Positions 9,315 through 16,948 of a stretch of DNA of 64,000 nt are shown here, one piece after another. The stretch is from Puniceicoccaceae bacterium. GTDB lineage: Bacteria > Verrucomicrobiota > Verrucomicrobiia > Opitutales > Coraliomargaritaceae. Both the position numbers and the translations under genes were made by a program. Position 1 is the first letter of the stretch; the number at the start of each line of letters is the position of its first letter. Where the stretch lies: assembly GCA_902587165.1 (NCBI GenBank), contig CACIKF010000002.1:1-64000 (forward strand), given 5' to 3'. Under the pieces are notes generated by a model that saw nothing but the letters and a program-made list of their open reading frames with translations, had not been told where the DNA came from and made no database searches.

Positions 9315-10712
9315 TCAAATATGAATCGCTTCACCAAATACGGCAGCAGCAGCTTCCATCATTGCCTCACTCAGTGTGGGGTGCGCGTGGATGGTGTTAT
9401 GTATCTCCTCAGCGGTAGCTTCGAGCTTCATGCCTAGACCGTATTCAGCGATCAATTCAGTCGCGTCGGAACCAACGATGTGAGCACCGAGGATCTCGCC
9501 GTGCTTTGGATCGACCAGCATCTTAACGAAGCCTTCTGGCTGGTTCGAGGCAACAGCCTTACCTGAGGCTTGAAATGGGAATTTACCGACCTTGTAGTCG
9601 ATGCCCTCTGCCTTAAGCGCCTTCTCGGTCTTACCAATAGAGGCGACCTGCGGCAGACAATAAGTGCAACCAGGGAACTCGCGAACGCGCTCAGGCTTAC
9701 CATGGCCAAACATACCGTTGACGGCCTGAATAGCTTCAAAAGTGGCCACGTGTGCGAGCCAAGGTGGTCCAATGATGTCACCGGCAGCAAAAATGCCTTT
9801 GACGGAAGACTCATAGTTATCATCGACCTTTACGTAGCCGCGATCGAGTTTGAGCTTAACGCGCGGCGAAAGCAGGCCGTCGGTATTAGCGACGACTCCA
9901 ATAGCCAAAAGAATCGAATCAGCCGTAATGCTCTCAGTCTTATCCCCCTTGACCAGATCCATTTTCACGCTCTTGGCGTTAACCTTGATATTTTCGACGG
10001 CAGTCGATACCCGGCAGTCGATACCTTCCTGCTTAAAAGACTTTTCGACAACAGCTGCGGTCTCGTGATCTTCGACCGGCAAGACATGATCAAGCATCTC
10101 GACGAGTGTGACCTTAGTGCCGAAGGCATTTAGGAAGTAGGCAAACTCTGCACCGATTGCACCTGCACCGACGATAACAATAGACTTGGGTTGTTTTTTC
10201 ATCTCCAGCGCCTGACGGGAAGTCATGACGCGTTCGCCATCGACCTCAAGGTCAGGAAGACGGCGTGGCTTACAGCCACTTGCAATGAGGATGCGTTCTG
10301 TTGATAGGATTTGGCCCTTATCTTTACCGGCAGTGATCTCGACCATCCCAGGCACATTGATCGTGCCTGTGCCGATCACGTGATCGACTTTATTTTTCTT
10401 AAAAAGGAAGCCAATACCCTTGGCCATGGTGCCCGCGACATTGCGTGAACGACCAATAATCTTTGAAAAATCGTAATCGACTCCCTTGACCGTGATACCT
10501 AGATCCTCACTGTGCTGGATTTTATTAAAAAGCTCAGCGCTCTTGAGCAAAGCCTTGGAGGGGATGCAGCCCCAGTTCAAGCAAGTGCCGCCGGGGCGCT
10601 CTTGCTCCACACAGGCAACTTTTTTGCCTAGTTGACCGGCACGGATAGCTGCGGCGTAGCCAGCTGGGCCACCGCCGATGACGACGAGATCGTATTTTGT
10701 AGTCGATGACAT
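9315..10712 (-). CDS. lpdA: Dihydrolipoyl dehydrogenase
   Basis: 465 residues, typical for the E3 component of 2-oxoacid dehydrogenase complexes and the glycine cleavage system. It reoxidises dihydrolipoamide with FAD and NAD+. The FAD motif GGGPAGY lies at residues 13-19, the redox disulfide is Cys44/Cys49 in CLNWGCIPSK, the NAD-binding motif GAGAIGAEF is near residue 177, and the C-terminal active-site segment HAHPTLSEAMMEA is intact. No E1 or E2 gene is adjacent. A TTGACT at 10749-10744 on the minus strand, 37 nt from the ATG, is a plausible -35 element. Confidence 0.96.
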   Translation of the reverse strand: MSSTTKYDLVVIGGGPAGYAAAIRAGQLGKKVACVEQERPGGTCLNWGCIPSKALLKSAELFNKIQHSEDLGITVKGVDYDFSKIIGRSRNVAGTMAKGIGFLFKKNKVDHVIGTGTINVPGMVEITAGKDKGQILSTERILIASGCKPRRLPDLEVDGERVMTSRQALEMKKQPKSIVIVGAGAIGAEFAYFLNAFGTKVTLVEMLDHVLPVEDHETAAVVEKSFKQEGIDCRVSTAVENIKVNAKSVKMDLVKGDKTESITADSILLAIGVVANTDGLLSPRVKLKLDRGYVKVDDNYESSVKGIFAAGDIIGPPWLAHVATFEAIQAVNGMFGHGKPERVREFPGCTYCLPQVASIGKTEKALKAEGIDYKVGKFPFQASGKAVASNQPEGFVKMLVDPKHGEILGAHIVGSDATELIAEYGLGMKLEATAEEIHNTIHAHPTLSEAMMEAAAAVFGEAIHI

Positions 10713-10818
10713 AAACCAAACATAAGCTACAAGTTCTACCGATAGTCAATTCTTATCAAATATACGAATATATTTTCATGAATTTATAAGCATCATAATG
10801 TTAAACTATACTTAAGTT

Positions 10819-10920
10819 ATGCCCATATCGACGAATCGAGATGGTCTCAGAGGAGTCGGATCACGCAGGAGCGCGTTCCCATCAACAAGACCTCCGCGAT
10901 CGGAGTCACTACGCAATTAA
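10819..10920. other. GC-rich structured intergenic segment with a 33-codon frame
   Basis: This segment is GC-rich beside very AT-rich DNA. It contains a perfect hairpin CTCCG-CGAT-CGGAG (10892-10905) and paired GGTCT/AGACC and GATGG/CCATC arms. A plus-strand frame of 33 codons spans it, rich in Arg, Ser and Pro, and its stop overlaps the stop of the convergent holin-like gene. I regard it as a possible dispersed structured repeat or a terminator region, not as a gene. Confidence 0.3.
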
Positions 10921-11378
10921 ATATCAATCACATCGTCGTCTTTAATCGGCTTCTGAGCATTCGAGCGTTCTGGAGTATTCGCATCAGGATCCACACTTCG
11001 AGTGGAGCGCGAAGTCCGTACTTGCACTTTATTTTTACCAAATAGCAGATTGGCTACAACGCCAGTCAAGCTCACCACGAATGCCCCGGCGAGAGCATCG
11101 CCAAAGCTATCTACGGTGAAACCAACAACTAAATTACCGACAAGTAAAAACAACAGCGCATTGATCATCCAAATTCCTAAGCCAAAGGTCAAAATGATAA
11201 AGGGCAGCGCAAAGATCATGAGTAGTGGCTTTAAAAAGACGTTGCAAATACTCAGTAGAAGCACTGCTGAGACGAGTGCACTCGCGTCGGTATAGCGAAT
11301 ACCAGTAAAAATATGCGAGGCGATGAATACACCGACTGCTACGAGCAGCCAGCTTTTAAAAATTGATTTGTAATCCAT
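10917..11378 (-). CDS. Four-helix membrane protein of the PF04020 (holin-like) family
   Basis: 153 residues. Four hydrophobic segments (about 8-26, 32-50, 55-80 and 90-112) and the pattern NVFLKPLLMIFALPFIILTFGLG are typical of the PF04020 family, often labelled phage holin family IV although most members are chromosomal and of unknown function. The last 40 residues are charged and presumably cytoplasmic. No phage gene is near, so the phage label should not be taken as evidence of a prophage. Confidence 0.82.
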   Translation of the reverse strand: MDYKSIFKSWLLVAVGVFIASHIFTGIRYTDASALVSAVLLLSICNVFLKPLLMIFALPFIILTFGLGIWMINALLFLLVGNLVVGFTVDSFGDALAGAFVVSLTGVVANLLFGKNKVQVRTSRSTRSVDPDANTPERSNAQKPIKDDDVIDI

Positions 11379-11561
11379 AATTGAAATTAGGAGCCTGCTA
11401 TAGAATCGTCCTCAAAATTGATTCAAGGCGTGTGTAGCGGGAAATACGAAACGGGCGTTTGAAAACATAATAATAGATTCGACGCAAGCCTAGAGCCTTG
11501 CAAGTGCCAACAGATTTTGAAGCCTTAGAGACAATTATTTGCACTCAAAGCTTTGCAAAAC

Positions 11562-13208
11562 ATGCCTCGCCGCAACCAGATACCGACACGTGCGCCTGCC
11601 TTGTTTTTTTTAATGGGCATGGTTCTTGGACTGATCCTTGCACGCGAATTCACAGCGCCCATTGGATTCGTGCTGTGCGTGGCTGCCCTGATGGCAGGGT
11701 TGAGCTATGGTCTATCTAAGCAAAGCGGCAGGCTTTGGCTACTCAGCTTTATGACCGCCGCAACGCTCTCGGCTTGGGCTTACGGCACATTACGCTTCTC
11801 GGCGAAGCCAGAATCTTCGCAGTTGAAACTTCCAATCCGCGAGGTCCACTTGCACCTCGAGGTCGACCGAGTCATGCAAGCACGCAGTCAATTTGACAAT
11901 GCGAGCGGTATTGCGCGAATTATTGAGGCAAATGCCACAAGCCGCCTCAAACCTGGAGCCAAAGTCTTCTTTCGGATCAAACTCTCAGAGACGAGCGCTT
12001 TCACCTTACAAAACGGAAGTGAAATCAAGGCGACTGGCGTGCTCACACCGATTTCCCACGAGGTAGACCCCGATAGCTTTGAGGGCTATTTAAAAGACAC
12101 AGGTATTCACTATCGGTTTGAACGAACCAGCGCGTTAGAGTTATTAAGCCCGCCCTCACGCTTTGATCAATTTTGCCATGGGATGAATCTGCGCTTTCAG
12201 GAATACCTAAGCCTCCATGCGCCTGATGGAAAAAACCTTGATGGCATTTATACGGCAATGTTACTCGGGCGTAAAGCGGAACTGAGTGATGAGCAGTCCG
12301 ACCGCTTTCGGATGACAGGAACCATGCATTTCTTTGCGATCAGCGGTTTGCATATCGGAGTCATCGCAACGGTCATCGCGCAGTTTCTTATCCTTATTCG
12401 CGTACCGCGTAAATTAAGTCCCTTCATAGGACTACCCTTACTCTATCTCTATGTCGAGATCACGGGAGCGTCGCCCTCTGCAGTGAGGGCTTTTTTGATG
12501 GCGCTTTTTTTCTGGGCAAGCTTCGCCTTTATACGGCAGCGTTCACCACTGGCCGCATTAGCAGCCTCAGCCATCTTTGTCTTAATTTTTCAGCCAGCGC
12601 AGCTCTGGAGTATTGGTTTTCAACTATCCTACACAGTGGTATTGAGTATTTTACTCTTTGGTTTACCACTATACGAGACGGCTTCGGAAAAGTTGGCACC
12701 CTTCCGCTATTTGCCGAAGGCGAACTGGGCACCTTCGCAACATATATATGCGTGGATACAAGACGCCCTACTTCTACTCTTTTCCATCAGTTTCTCAGCA
12801 TGGTTGGCCAGCGCCCCGCTTAGTGCGGCATTTTTTGGCTATCTCTGTCCAGGGGCAATTTTACTAAATATGCTACTCGTTAATTTGGCGGCAGTCGTCA
12901 TTACAACCGGTGTGGTTTCGCTCTCGCTGGCACTTTTCGGACTACACAGTGCCGCGGGCTTCATTAACCATGCCGCGTGGATAAGTATTCAAATGATGGA
13001 TACCCTCGTCTTAGGAAGCACCAAGATCCCAGTAATGATTTTACACTGTGACGGCTTTGCCGAATGGATCGCCTACAGCATATTGACCGCTTACTTCACA
13101 CTGCTCTTTTGCATACATCGTACGCGATCCCAAAGGTCGGCAGTCATGTGGCTGTTAGCGCCCGCAATAATCATAGCGGGACTGCTGATTGGTTTAGCAA
13201 AAATCTGA
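11562..13208 (+). CDS. ComEC/Rec2 family DNA-uptake channel protein
   Basis: About 548 residues. The N-terminus has two or three membrane helices and a soluble OB-like region (DUF4131-like, about 70-190). The ComEC core follows, with the family motif MHFFAISGLHIGV near residue 255 and ITGASPSAVRAFLMA near 305, then about eight more membrane helices. ComEC transports single-stranded DNA across the inner membrane during transformation. The C-terminal metallo-beta-lactamase nuclease domain found in many full-length ComEC proteins (700-800 residues) is absent; the protein ends after the last helices. Start chosen at the ATG at 11562; a TTG lies three codons upstream. It ends just before a strong bidirectional terminator. 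Confidence 0.88.
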   Translation: MPRRNQIPTRAPALFFLMGMVLGLILAREFTAPIGFVLCVAALMAGLSYGLSKQSGRLWLLSFMTAATLSAWAYGTLRFSAKPESSQLKLPIREVHLHLEVDRVMQARSQFDNASGIARIIEANATSRLKPGAKVFFRIKLSETSAFTLQNGSEIKATGVLTPISHEVDPDSFEGYLKDTGIHYRFERTSALELLSPPSRFDQFCHGMNLRFQEYLSLHAPDGKNLDGIYTAMLLGRKAELSDEQSDRFRMTGTMHFFAISGLHIGVIATVIAQFLILIRVPRKLSPFIGLPLLYLYVEITGASPSAVRAFLMALFFWASFAFIRQRSPLAALAASAIFVLIFQPAQLWSIGFQLSYTVVLSILLFGLPLYETASEKLAPFRYLPKANWAPSQHIYAWIQDALLLLFSISFSAWLASAPLSAAFFGYLCPGAILLNMLLVNLAAVVITTGVVSLSLALFGLHSAAGFINHAAWISIQMMDTLVLGSTKIPVMILHCDGFAEWIAYSILTAYFTLLFCIHRTRSQRSAVMWLLAPAIIIAGLLIGLAKI

Positions 13209-13234
13209 ATGCTTTAGCGAAAGCGGTCGCAAAC

Positions 13235-13266
13235 AAAAAACCCCGCTCTATCGAGACGGGGTTTTT
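13235..13266. terminator. Bidirectional rho-independent terminator (comEC / rpmE)
   Basis: A run of A, then CCCCG, a short loop containing TCT/AGA pairing, then CGGGG and TTTTT. It is symmetric enough to stop transcription of the ComEC gene on the plus strand and of rpmJ-rpmE on the minus strand. Confidence 0.85.
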
Positions 13267-13297
13267 AAAATAAGAAGAATGTTAATCAACTGCTCAG

Positions 13298-13543
13298 CTA
13301 ACCGCGGCGACTGAACTTGTTCTGAAACTTCTCTACACGACCTGCTGTGTCGACGAAACGCTTCTCACCAGTGAAGGCAGGATGCGAGTCAGCAGTAATG
13401 TCGCAAATCACGACTTGATATTCATTACCGTCGATTGTTTCTGTCTTGCTGCCACGCATAGTGGACTGGGTCAGGAACTTGTGGCCTGTGGAAACGTCAA
13501 CGAATGCGACGGAGTTGAGTGCAGGATGGAGATCAGCTTTCAC
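13298..13543 (-). CDS. rpmE: 50S ribosomal protein bL31, type B
   Basis: 81 residues. Family features are visible: MKADLHPALNSVAFVD, the segment ICDITADSHPAFTGEKRFVDTAGRVEKF and a basic end. The four zinc-binding cysteines of the C+ form are missing, so this is the zinc-independent type B. It lies 44 nt after rpmJ on the same strand and ends at a terminator, so the two form a small operon. Confidence 0.94.
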   Translation of the reverse strand: MKADLHPALNSVAFVDVSTGHKFLTQSTMRGSKTETIDGNEYQVVICDITADSHPAFTGEKRFVDTAGRVEKFQNKFSRRG

Positions 13544-13587
13544 GGTGGTATGCCTTCTAATAAAATTAATGCAGCTTGAACCCTTCT

Positions 13588-13713
13588 TTAACCCTGACGG
13601 GCTTTGAAGCGAGGGTTAGACTTGCAGATTACGTAGACGCGACCCTTACGGCGAACGACTTGGCAGTCGGGGTGACGGTCTTTGAGAGATTTGAGTGAAG
13701 ATACGACTTTCAT
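13588..13713 (-). CDS. rpmJ: 50S ribosomal protein bL36, type B
   Basis: A 41-residue protein starting [20 protein letters not shown] and ending FKARQG. It matches bL36 and, like the neighbouring bL31, belongs to the form lacking the CxxC...C...H zinc ribbon; only two cysteines remain. The length and the KSLK insertion are those of the type B paralogue. Its promoter region (13765 downwards) shares a TTGACA-GGGGGGT element with that of rplM. Confidence 0.93.
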   Translation of the reverse strand: MKVVSSLKSLKDRHPDCQVVRRKGRVYVICKSNPRFKARQG

Positions 13714-13752
13714 AGCGGAAAAATTAGGAATGGGAGAAAAAAGGCTCCGTCT

Positions 13753-13769
13753 ACCCCCCTGTCAATGGC
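13753..13769 (-). promoter_or_regulatory. Probable -35 element of rpmJ-rpmE with G-tract
   Basis: On the minus strand the sequence CCATTGACAGGGGGGT places a consensus TTGACA at 13765-13760, 47 nt before the rpmJ start, followed at once by six G and a T. The same string occurs upstream of rplM (24088-24103). I see no good TATAAT at the usual distance. Confidence 0.55.
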
Positions 13770-13825
13770 AAAGGCGGAAATAATCAAGTTAAGCTTATGC
13801 ATGTACTAACTTACATTGATAGAGC

Positions 13826-13844
13826 AAAACACGCTAAAAGCGTG
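13826..13844 (-). terminator. Terminator after the YqgE gene
   Basis: On the minus strand CACGC, a TTTTA loop and GCGTG are followed by TTTTG, 8 nt after the yqgE stop codon. The stem is short (5-6 bp), so confidence is moderate. Confidence 0.55.
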
Positions 13845-13851
13845 AACTAAT

Positions 13852-14427
13852 TCAATTCAGCGAGGTATCATCTGGAGCATTGGCCAAAAAGCCTAGTTCA
13901 GGCCGCTCCTGGCAAAGGAGATCGTACCAATTAATCTCACTGGGCTCGCCTTTAAGTGCAGCCAAACAACCAGAAAGCACCCACGAACCTTGATTGAGCT
14001 CAGCATCGAGTTGCCCCTCTGTCCATCCCGCATGCCCGAGGAAGCCACGGAACTGAAACGCTGTATCCTCTTCGAAGATGCTTTGCGCTTTTTCGTCATC
14101 GATACCAAAATACAGCTTAAAAGTGCCCTCTTCCGCTGACCACTTCCATGCGACGAGGATTAGTTGATCCGTCGCTACAGGGCCACCAAGAAAAAGTGGC
14201 ACGCTGGCAAGCGTTGATGTAGCCAAATCGGGATCGTATTCACCGAGTGTTTGCCCCATCGCACGGTTCAAGATGACACCGACAGAACCTTCCCTCTCCG
14301 AGTGAACCGACAATAAAGTCACAGTCCGGCAAAAGTTTGGGTCGAGTAGACGCGGATGCGCGAGAAGTAAACTACCAGCATGCGGCCCTTGCACTTCGCT
14401 GAAACTTTGCTCTCGATTTATGCGCAT
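13852..14427 (-). CDS. YqgE/AlgH family protein (UPF0301)
   Basis: 191 residues, normal for the family. Recognisable segments are AGSLLLAHPRLLDPNFCRTV near the start, GSVGVILNR near residue 50, LFLGGPV near 80, FRGFLGHAGWTEGQLDAEL near 130 and GSWVLS near 150. Members are soluble proteins of unknown function; AlgH was first described in connection with alginate regulation in Pseudomonas. It lies 21 nt after the deaminase gene on the same strand and is probably the last gene of that transcript. Confidence 0.93.
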   Translation of the reverse strand: MRINREQSFSEVQGPHAGSLLLAHPRLLDPNFCRTVTLLSVHSEREGSVGVILNRAMGQTLGEYDPDLATSTLASVPLFLGGPVATDQLILVAWKWSAEEGTFKLYFGIDDEKAQSIFEEDTAFQFRGFLGHAGWTEGQLDAELNQGSWVLSGCLAALKGEPSEINWYDLLCQERPELGFLANAPDDTSLN

Positions 14428-14448
14428 AAAATTAAAGAAGATTTGCTA

Positions 14449-14937
14449 TTAGAGTTGCTCTAGTGCCAGACCGCTTTCGGCGAGGATATCTTTGACCAAA
14501 TCATCGTTTCGATAATCACGGTGATACTTAATGCCTTTGATTCCTGCTGCGGCCAAAATTTTGGCACAATTGATACAAGGAAAATGGGTGATATATATAG
14601 TCGCACCTTCAAGCGAGACGCCCCGTCGTGCGGCATCACTGATCGCATTCTGTTCGGCGTGTACGGTGGCTTGTTCGTGACCGTCACGAATCCGAGATGT
14701 GTGGGATGCACCTGGCAAGAAGCCGTTATAACCAGCCGCGACGATACGATTTTTTTGCATCCCGCCTGAAACGATGACGCATCCAACATTGAGACGATCA
14801 CAACTGGAGCGCGATGCCATGAGCAAAGCCGTGGCCATAAAGTAGGCATCCCAAGAAGGGCGCTGCGACCAAGACCGGGTCAAGGCTTCTAATTGATCGA
14901 GCATCGCAGCGTCTTCGTTGGATTTATTTACACACAT
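14449..14937 (-). CDS. Deoxycytidylate (dCMP) deaminase family protein
   Basis: 162 residues. The zinc site is visible as VHAEQNA (His and catalytic Glu) and FPCINCAKI (two zinc cysteines), in a protein with the dCMP deaminase/ComEB layout (RDGHEQATVHAEQNAI, HRDYRNDD). The enzyme converts dCMP to dUMP for thymidylate synthesis. An internal ATG 11 codons later (14904) is a possible alternative start. It follows the TonB-like gene by 24 nt on the same strand, so it could be read from the ExbB/ExbD operon promoter. Confidence 0.9.
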   Translation of the reverse strand: MCVNKSNEDAAMLDQLEALTRSWSQRPSWDAYFMATALLMASRSSCDRLNVGCVIVSGGMQKNRIVAAGYNGFLPGASHTSRIRDGHEQATVHAEQNAISDAARRGVSLEGATIYITHFPCINCAKILAAAGIKGIKYHRDYRNDDLVKDILAESGLALEQL

Positions 14938-14961
14938 CAGATGCAGTCTGGTTCAATGACT

Positions 14962-15723
14962 CTAAGGGTAAACTCGAATTTCAAAAAAACCTGCAGGCAG
15001 CCCAGTAGTAAAGCCTGAGTCAACTAGCCAAGTGTAGGCGGCGGTGTCGAAAGCAGTATCCCCAGAACTCACTGAAAGCGTAGGTCGCCCGAGAGCACGA
15101 CCACCCGCTTCGACACCTAGGAAATAGGTCGTCGGTTGTATCGCCTGAATCGATAGCACTGCCAACTCGACTGGAACGGTTTGCACTACCCTACCCTCCA
15201 CCGTGCGCACTTCGACAAAAACTCCTGTGCCTTCTAACTGTTCGACAACAGGCGCAGTTTGGCCTATCTCGCCAAATAGGTCCCAATAACGCAAGGCCAG
15301 TAGGTCGACCGGTTCCGTCACCGCGAAATTGAGACCCAAGGGTAATCCTTTCGAAATTAAGCCCGAAGAGAAATCACTCCGAGGCTCGCCGTAAGGATCA
15401 AAGCTAAGAAGAGTCCTTTCACGTGATATCGGTCGCAGATTATGAGAAGCATTCCATTTCCCAGGGACAAAGAGTGGTGCGGAATCAAAGAGCGCTGCCT
15501 GCTCTTCCAGCGCTGCCCCAGAGAGAAGTGTGCCTGGAGAAACGTATTGAACGAAAGGCGGTATCGCCTCACGAGTCGGCAGAGGATTTGAAACCACACG
15601 AAAGGCGAGGAAACCAAGCAAGTGAACAAAGACCCCTATCGAAATTAAGATGCAGAAAAAAGGCGACAGTATTCTATGCGAAGTAACAACATCTGGTCTA
15701 GACTGGACGTCTCCGGCTTGCAT
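14962..15723 (-). CDS. Divergent TonB-like membrane-anchored protein
   Basis: 253 residues, not recognised as a named family. A single membrane helix lies at about residues 23-45 and the rest is predicted periplasmic, the topology of TonB. The last 40 residues (SVSSGDTAFDTAAYTWLVDS, then GFTTGLPAGFFEIRVYP) follow the pattern of a TonB C-terminal domain, where a Ser-Ser-Gly, a small residue-rich helix, an aromatic-x-phenylalanine and a final beta strand recur. The long proline-rich spacer of classical TonB is absent. The start ATG overlaps the exbD stop as TGATG. Position and topology support a role as the energy transducer of this ExbB/ExbD pair; the assignment is inference. Confidence 0.5.
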   Translation of the reverse strand: MQAGDVQSRPDVVTSHRILSPFFCILISIGVFVHLLGFLAFRVVSNPLPTREAIPPFVQYVSPGTLLSGAALEEQAALFDSAPLFVPGKWNASHNLRPISRERTLLSFDPYGEPRSDFSSGLISKGLPLGLNFAVTEPVDLLALRYWDLFGEIGQTAPVVEQLEGTGVFVEVRTVEGRVVQTVPVELAVLSIQAIQPTTYFLGVEAGGRALGRPTLSVSSGDTAFDTAAYTWLVDSGFTTGLPAGFFEIRVYP

Positions 15724-16265
15724 CACATTACAGACAGGAAGCCCGAGTCCAGGGCAGTTCCTGAACGATTGGCTGATGGAAGTGCCGACTCAGTACTAGG
15801 TAAGTGCTCGCCCGCGATTTGCACCTGTAAGAAGCCTGCATCTTGGGCCATCTCACAAAGCTCTAAAAAGAGCTGCAGATCCATGGAACCTTCAGTTTTA
15901 ACAAGCAGAACTACATCCTTAACTGGCAATTCTTCAACATACTTTTGAAAGCTGCGATCAATCGAATTGAGCTCGAAAACACCACCATCAAAAAAGAGCA
16001 TGCCACGGTTGCCAATTGTCAAAACAGCAACAGGCAGATTACTCTGCTGCATTTGCATACCTGAGTCGGGCAAGTCCACACGCACACCTGGCACCATGAC
16101 GAATCGCGTAAAAAGTAAACTAAAGAGTAAGGCAATAACCAGCAAGTCCAGCGCCGGCACCAGATCAAAGCTAATGGGTGGCCGCTTAGCCTGGGTCATT
16201 AAGCCGAGCGGTTCGGTGTAGCAGTGAATTGGTCTACTTTGAGCATCGTTTTTGTCAGCAATCAT
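15723..16265 (-). CDS. ExbD/TolR-like biopolymer transport protein
   Basis: About 180 residues with one N-terminal membrane helix (near residues 30-50, preceded by FDLVPALDLLVIALLFSLLF) and a periplasmic domain. The conserved membrane aspartate of ExbD/TolR appears as the Asp in PALDLLV. I chose the ATG at 16265, which leaves 4 nt after the exbB stop; an upstream ATG at 16286 would overlap it. The periplasmic part ends with a hydrophilic tail. With the preceding ExbB it should form a proton-driven stator in the inner membrane. Confidence 0.78.
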   Translation of the reverse strand: MIADKNDAQSRPIHCYTEPLGLMTQAKRPPISFDLVPALDLLVIALLFSLLFTRFVMVPGVRVDLPDSGMQMQQSNLPVAVLTIGNRGMLFFDGGVFELNSIDRSFQKYVEELPVKDVVLLVKTEGSMDLQLFLELCEMAQDAGFLQVQIAGEHLPSTESALPSANRSGTALDSGFLSVM

Positions 16266-16269
16266 ACTG

Positions 16270-16917
16270 TTACTCCGCGTCCTCACACTTGCTTAATTCA
16301 GCATCAGATTGCATACTTAGAAACTCGTGAATATCGTGTCCCACCCACTCAAAATCGTGCACTAACGCCCGAACGCGACCAGAAAGAAAGTGGTAGGCCA
16401 ACATCGCCATGACTGAGATCGCTAAACCCGATGCAGAAGTAATCAAAGCCTCAGCCAGTAAACGACTCAACACGCCACTGTCGCCATTAAAAGATTCTAA
16501 TGAATAGAGCGCCTGAAATGCTGCAATAAGAGTGCCTAAAAAACCAAGCAAAGGCGCCACTCTTGCGAGTGCTGCGATCGTGCCGATGCGTCGCTCTAAG
16601 GTAGGAATCTCGACAATGGCTGCCGACTGAATAGCTGAGCGAATCGTCTCTCTAGATTCACCATAGTTGAGTAAGGCGGACTTCATAATTCGGGCCATCG
16701 GTCCCGGTGTATCTTCGCAAAGTGTGAGCGCTTCGACCAAGCGTTTCTTGCGCACCAGATTCTTGATGCCACTAAGAAAGTCCTGCGTGCCAATCTGCCC
16801 TTTATGCAAAAAGAGTGAACGCTCAACAAAGAGCAAAAAACCCAGCAGACTGATAAAAAGGAGCGGATACATAACAGGCCCGCCTTGTGATATAAAGTTA
16901 TCTTGAAGGTAATCCAT
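16270..16917 (-). CDS. MotA/TolQ/ExbB family proton channel protein
   Basis: 215 residues with three membrane helices (about 15-33, 108-130 and 150-172). The family core is visible as LERRIGTIAALARVAPLLGFLGTL, FQALYSL and LAEALITSASGLAISVMAML. The protein forms the proton channel that powers a Ton-, Tol- or Mot-like machine together with ExbD. It follows the TPR gene by 31 nt and precedes exbD by 4 nt. Confidence 0.92.
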   Translation of the reverse strand: MDYLQDNFISQGGPVMYPLLFISLLGFLLFVERSLFLHKGQIGTQDFLSGIKNLVRKKRLVEALTLCEDTPGPMARIMKSALLNYGESRETIRSAIQSAAIVEIPTLERRIGTIAALARVAPLLGFLGTLIAAFQALYSLESFNGDSGVLSRLLAEALITSASGLAISVMAMLAYHFLSGRVRALVHDFEWVGHDIHEFLSMQSDAELSKCEDAE

Positions 16918-16948
16918 TTAATAAAACTAATTTATTTATTGTTTAAAA

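Noticed and set aside
9570-10133. Plus-strand frame of 187 codons
   Set aside because: It is antisense to lpdA, whose family motifs cover the same DNA without a break.
10917-11378. Possible prophage because of a holin-family protein
   Set aside because: PF04020 proteins are mostly ordinary chromosomal membrane proteins; there is no endolysin, integrase or structural phage gene nearby.
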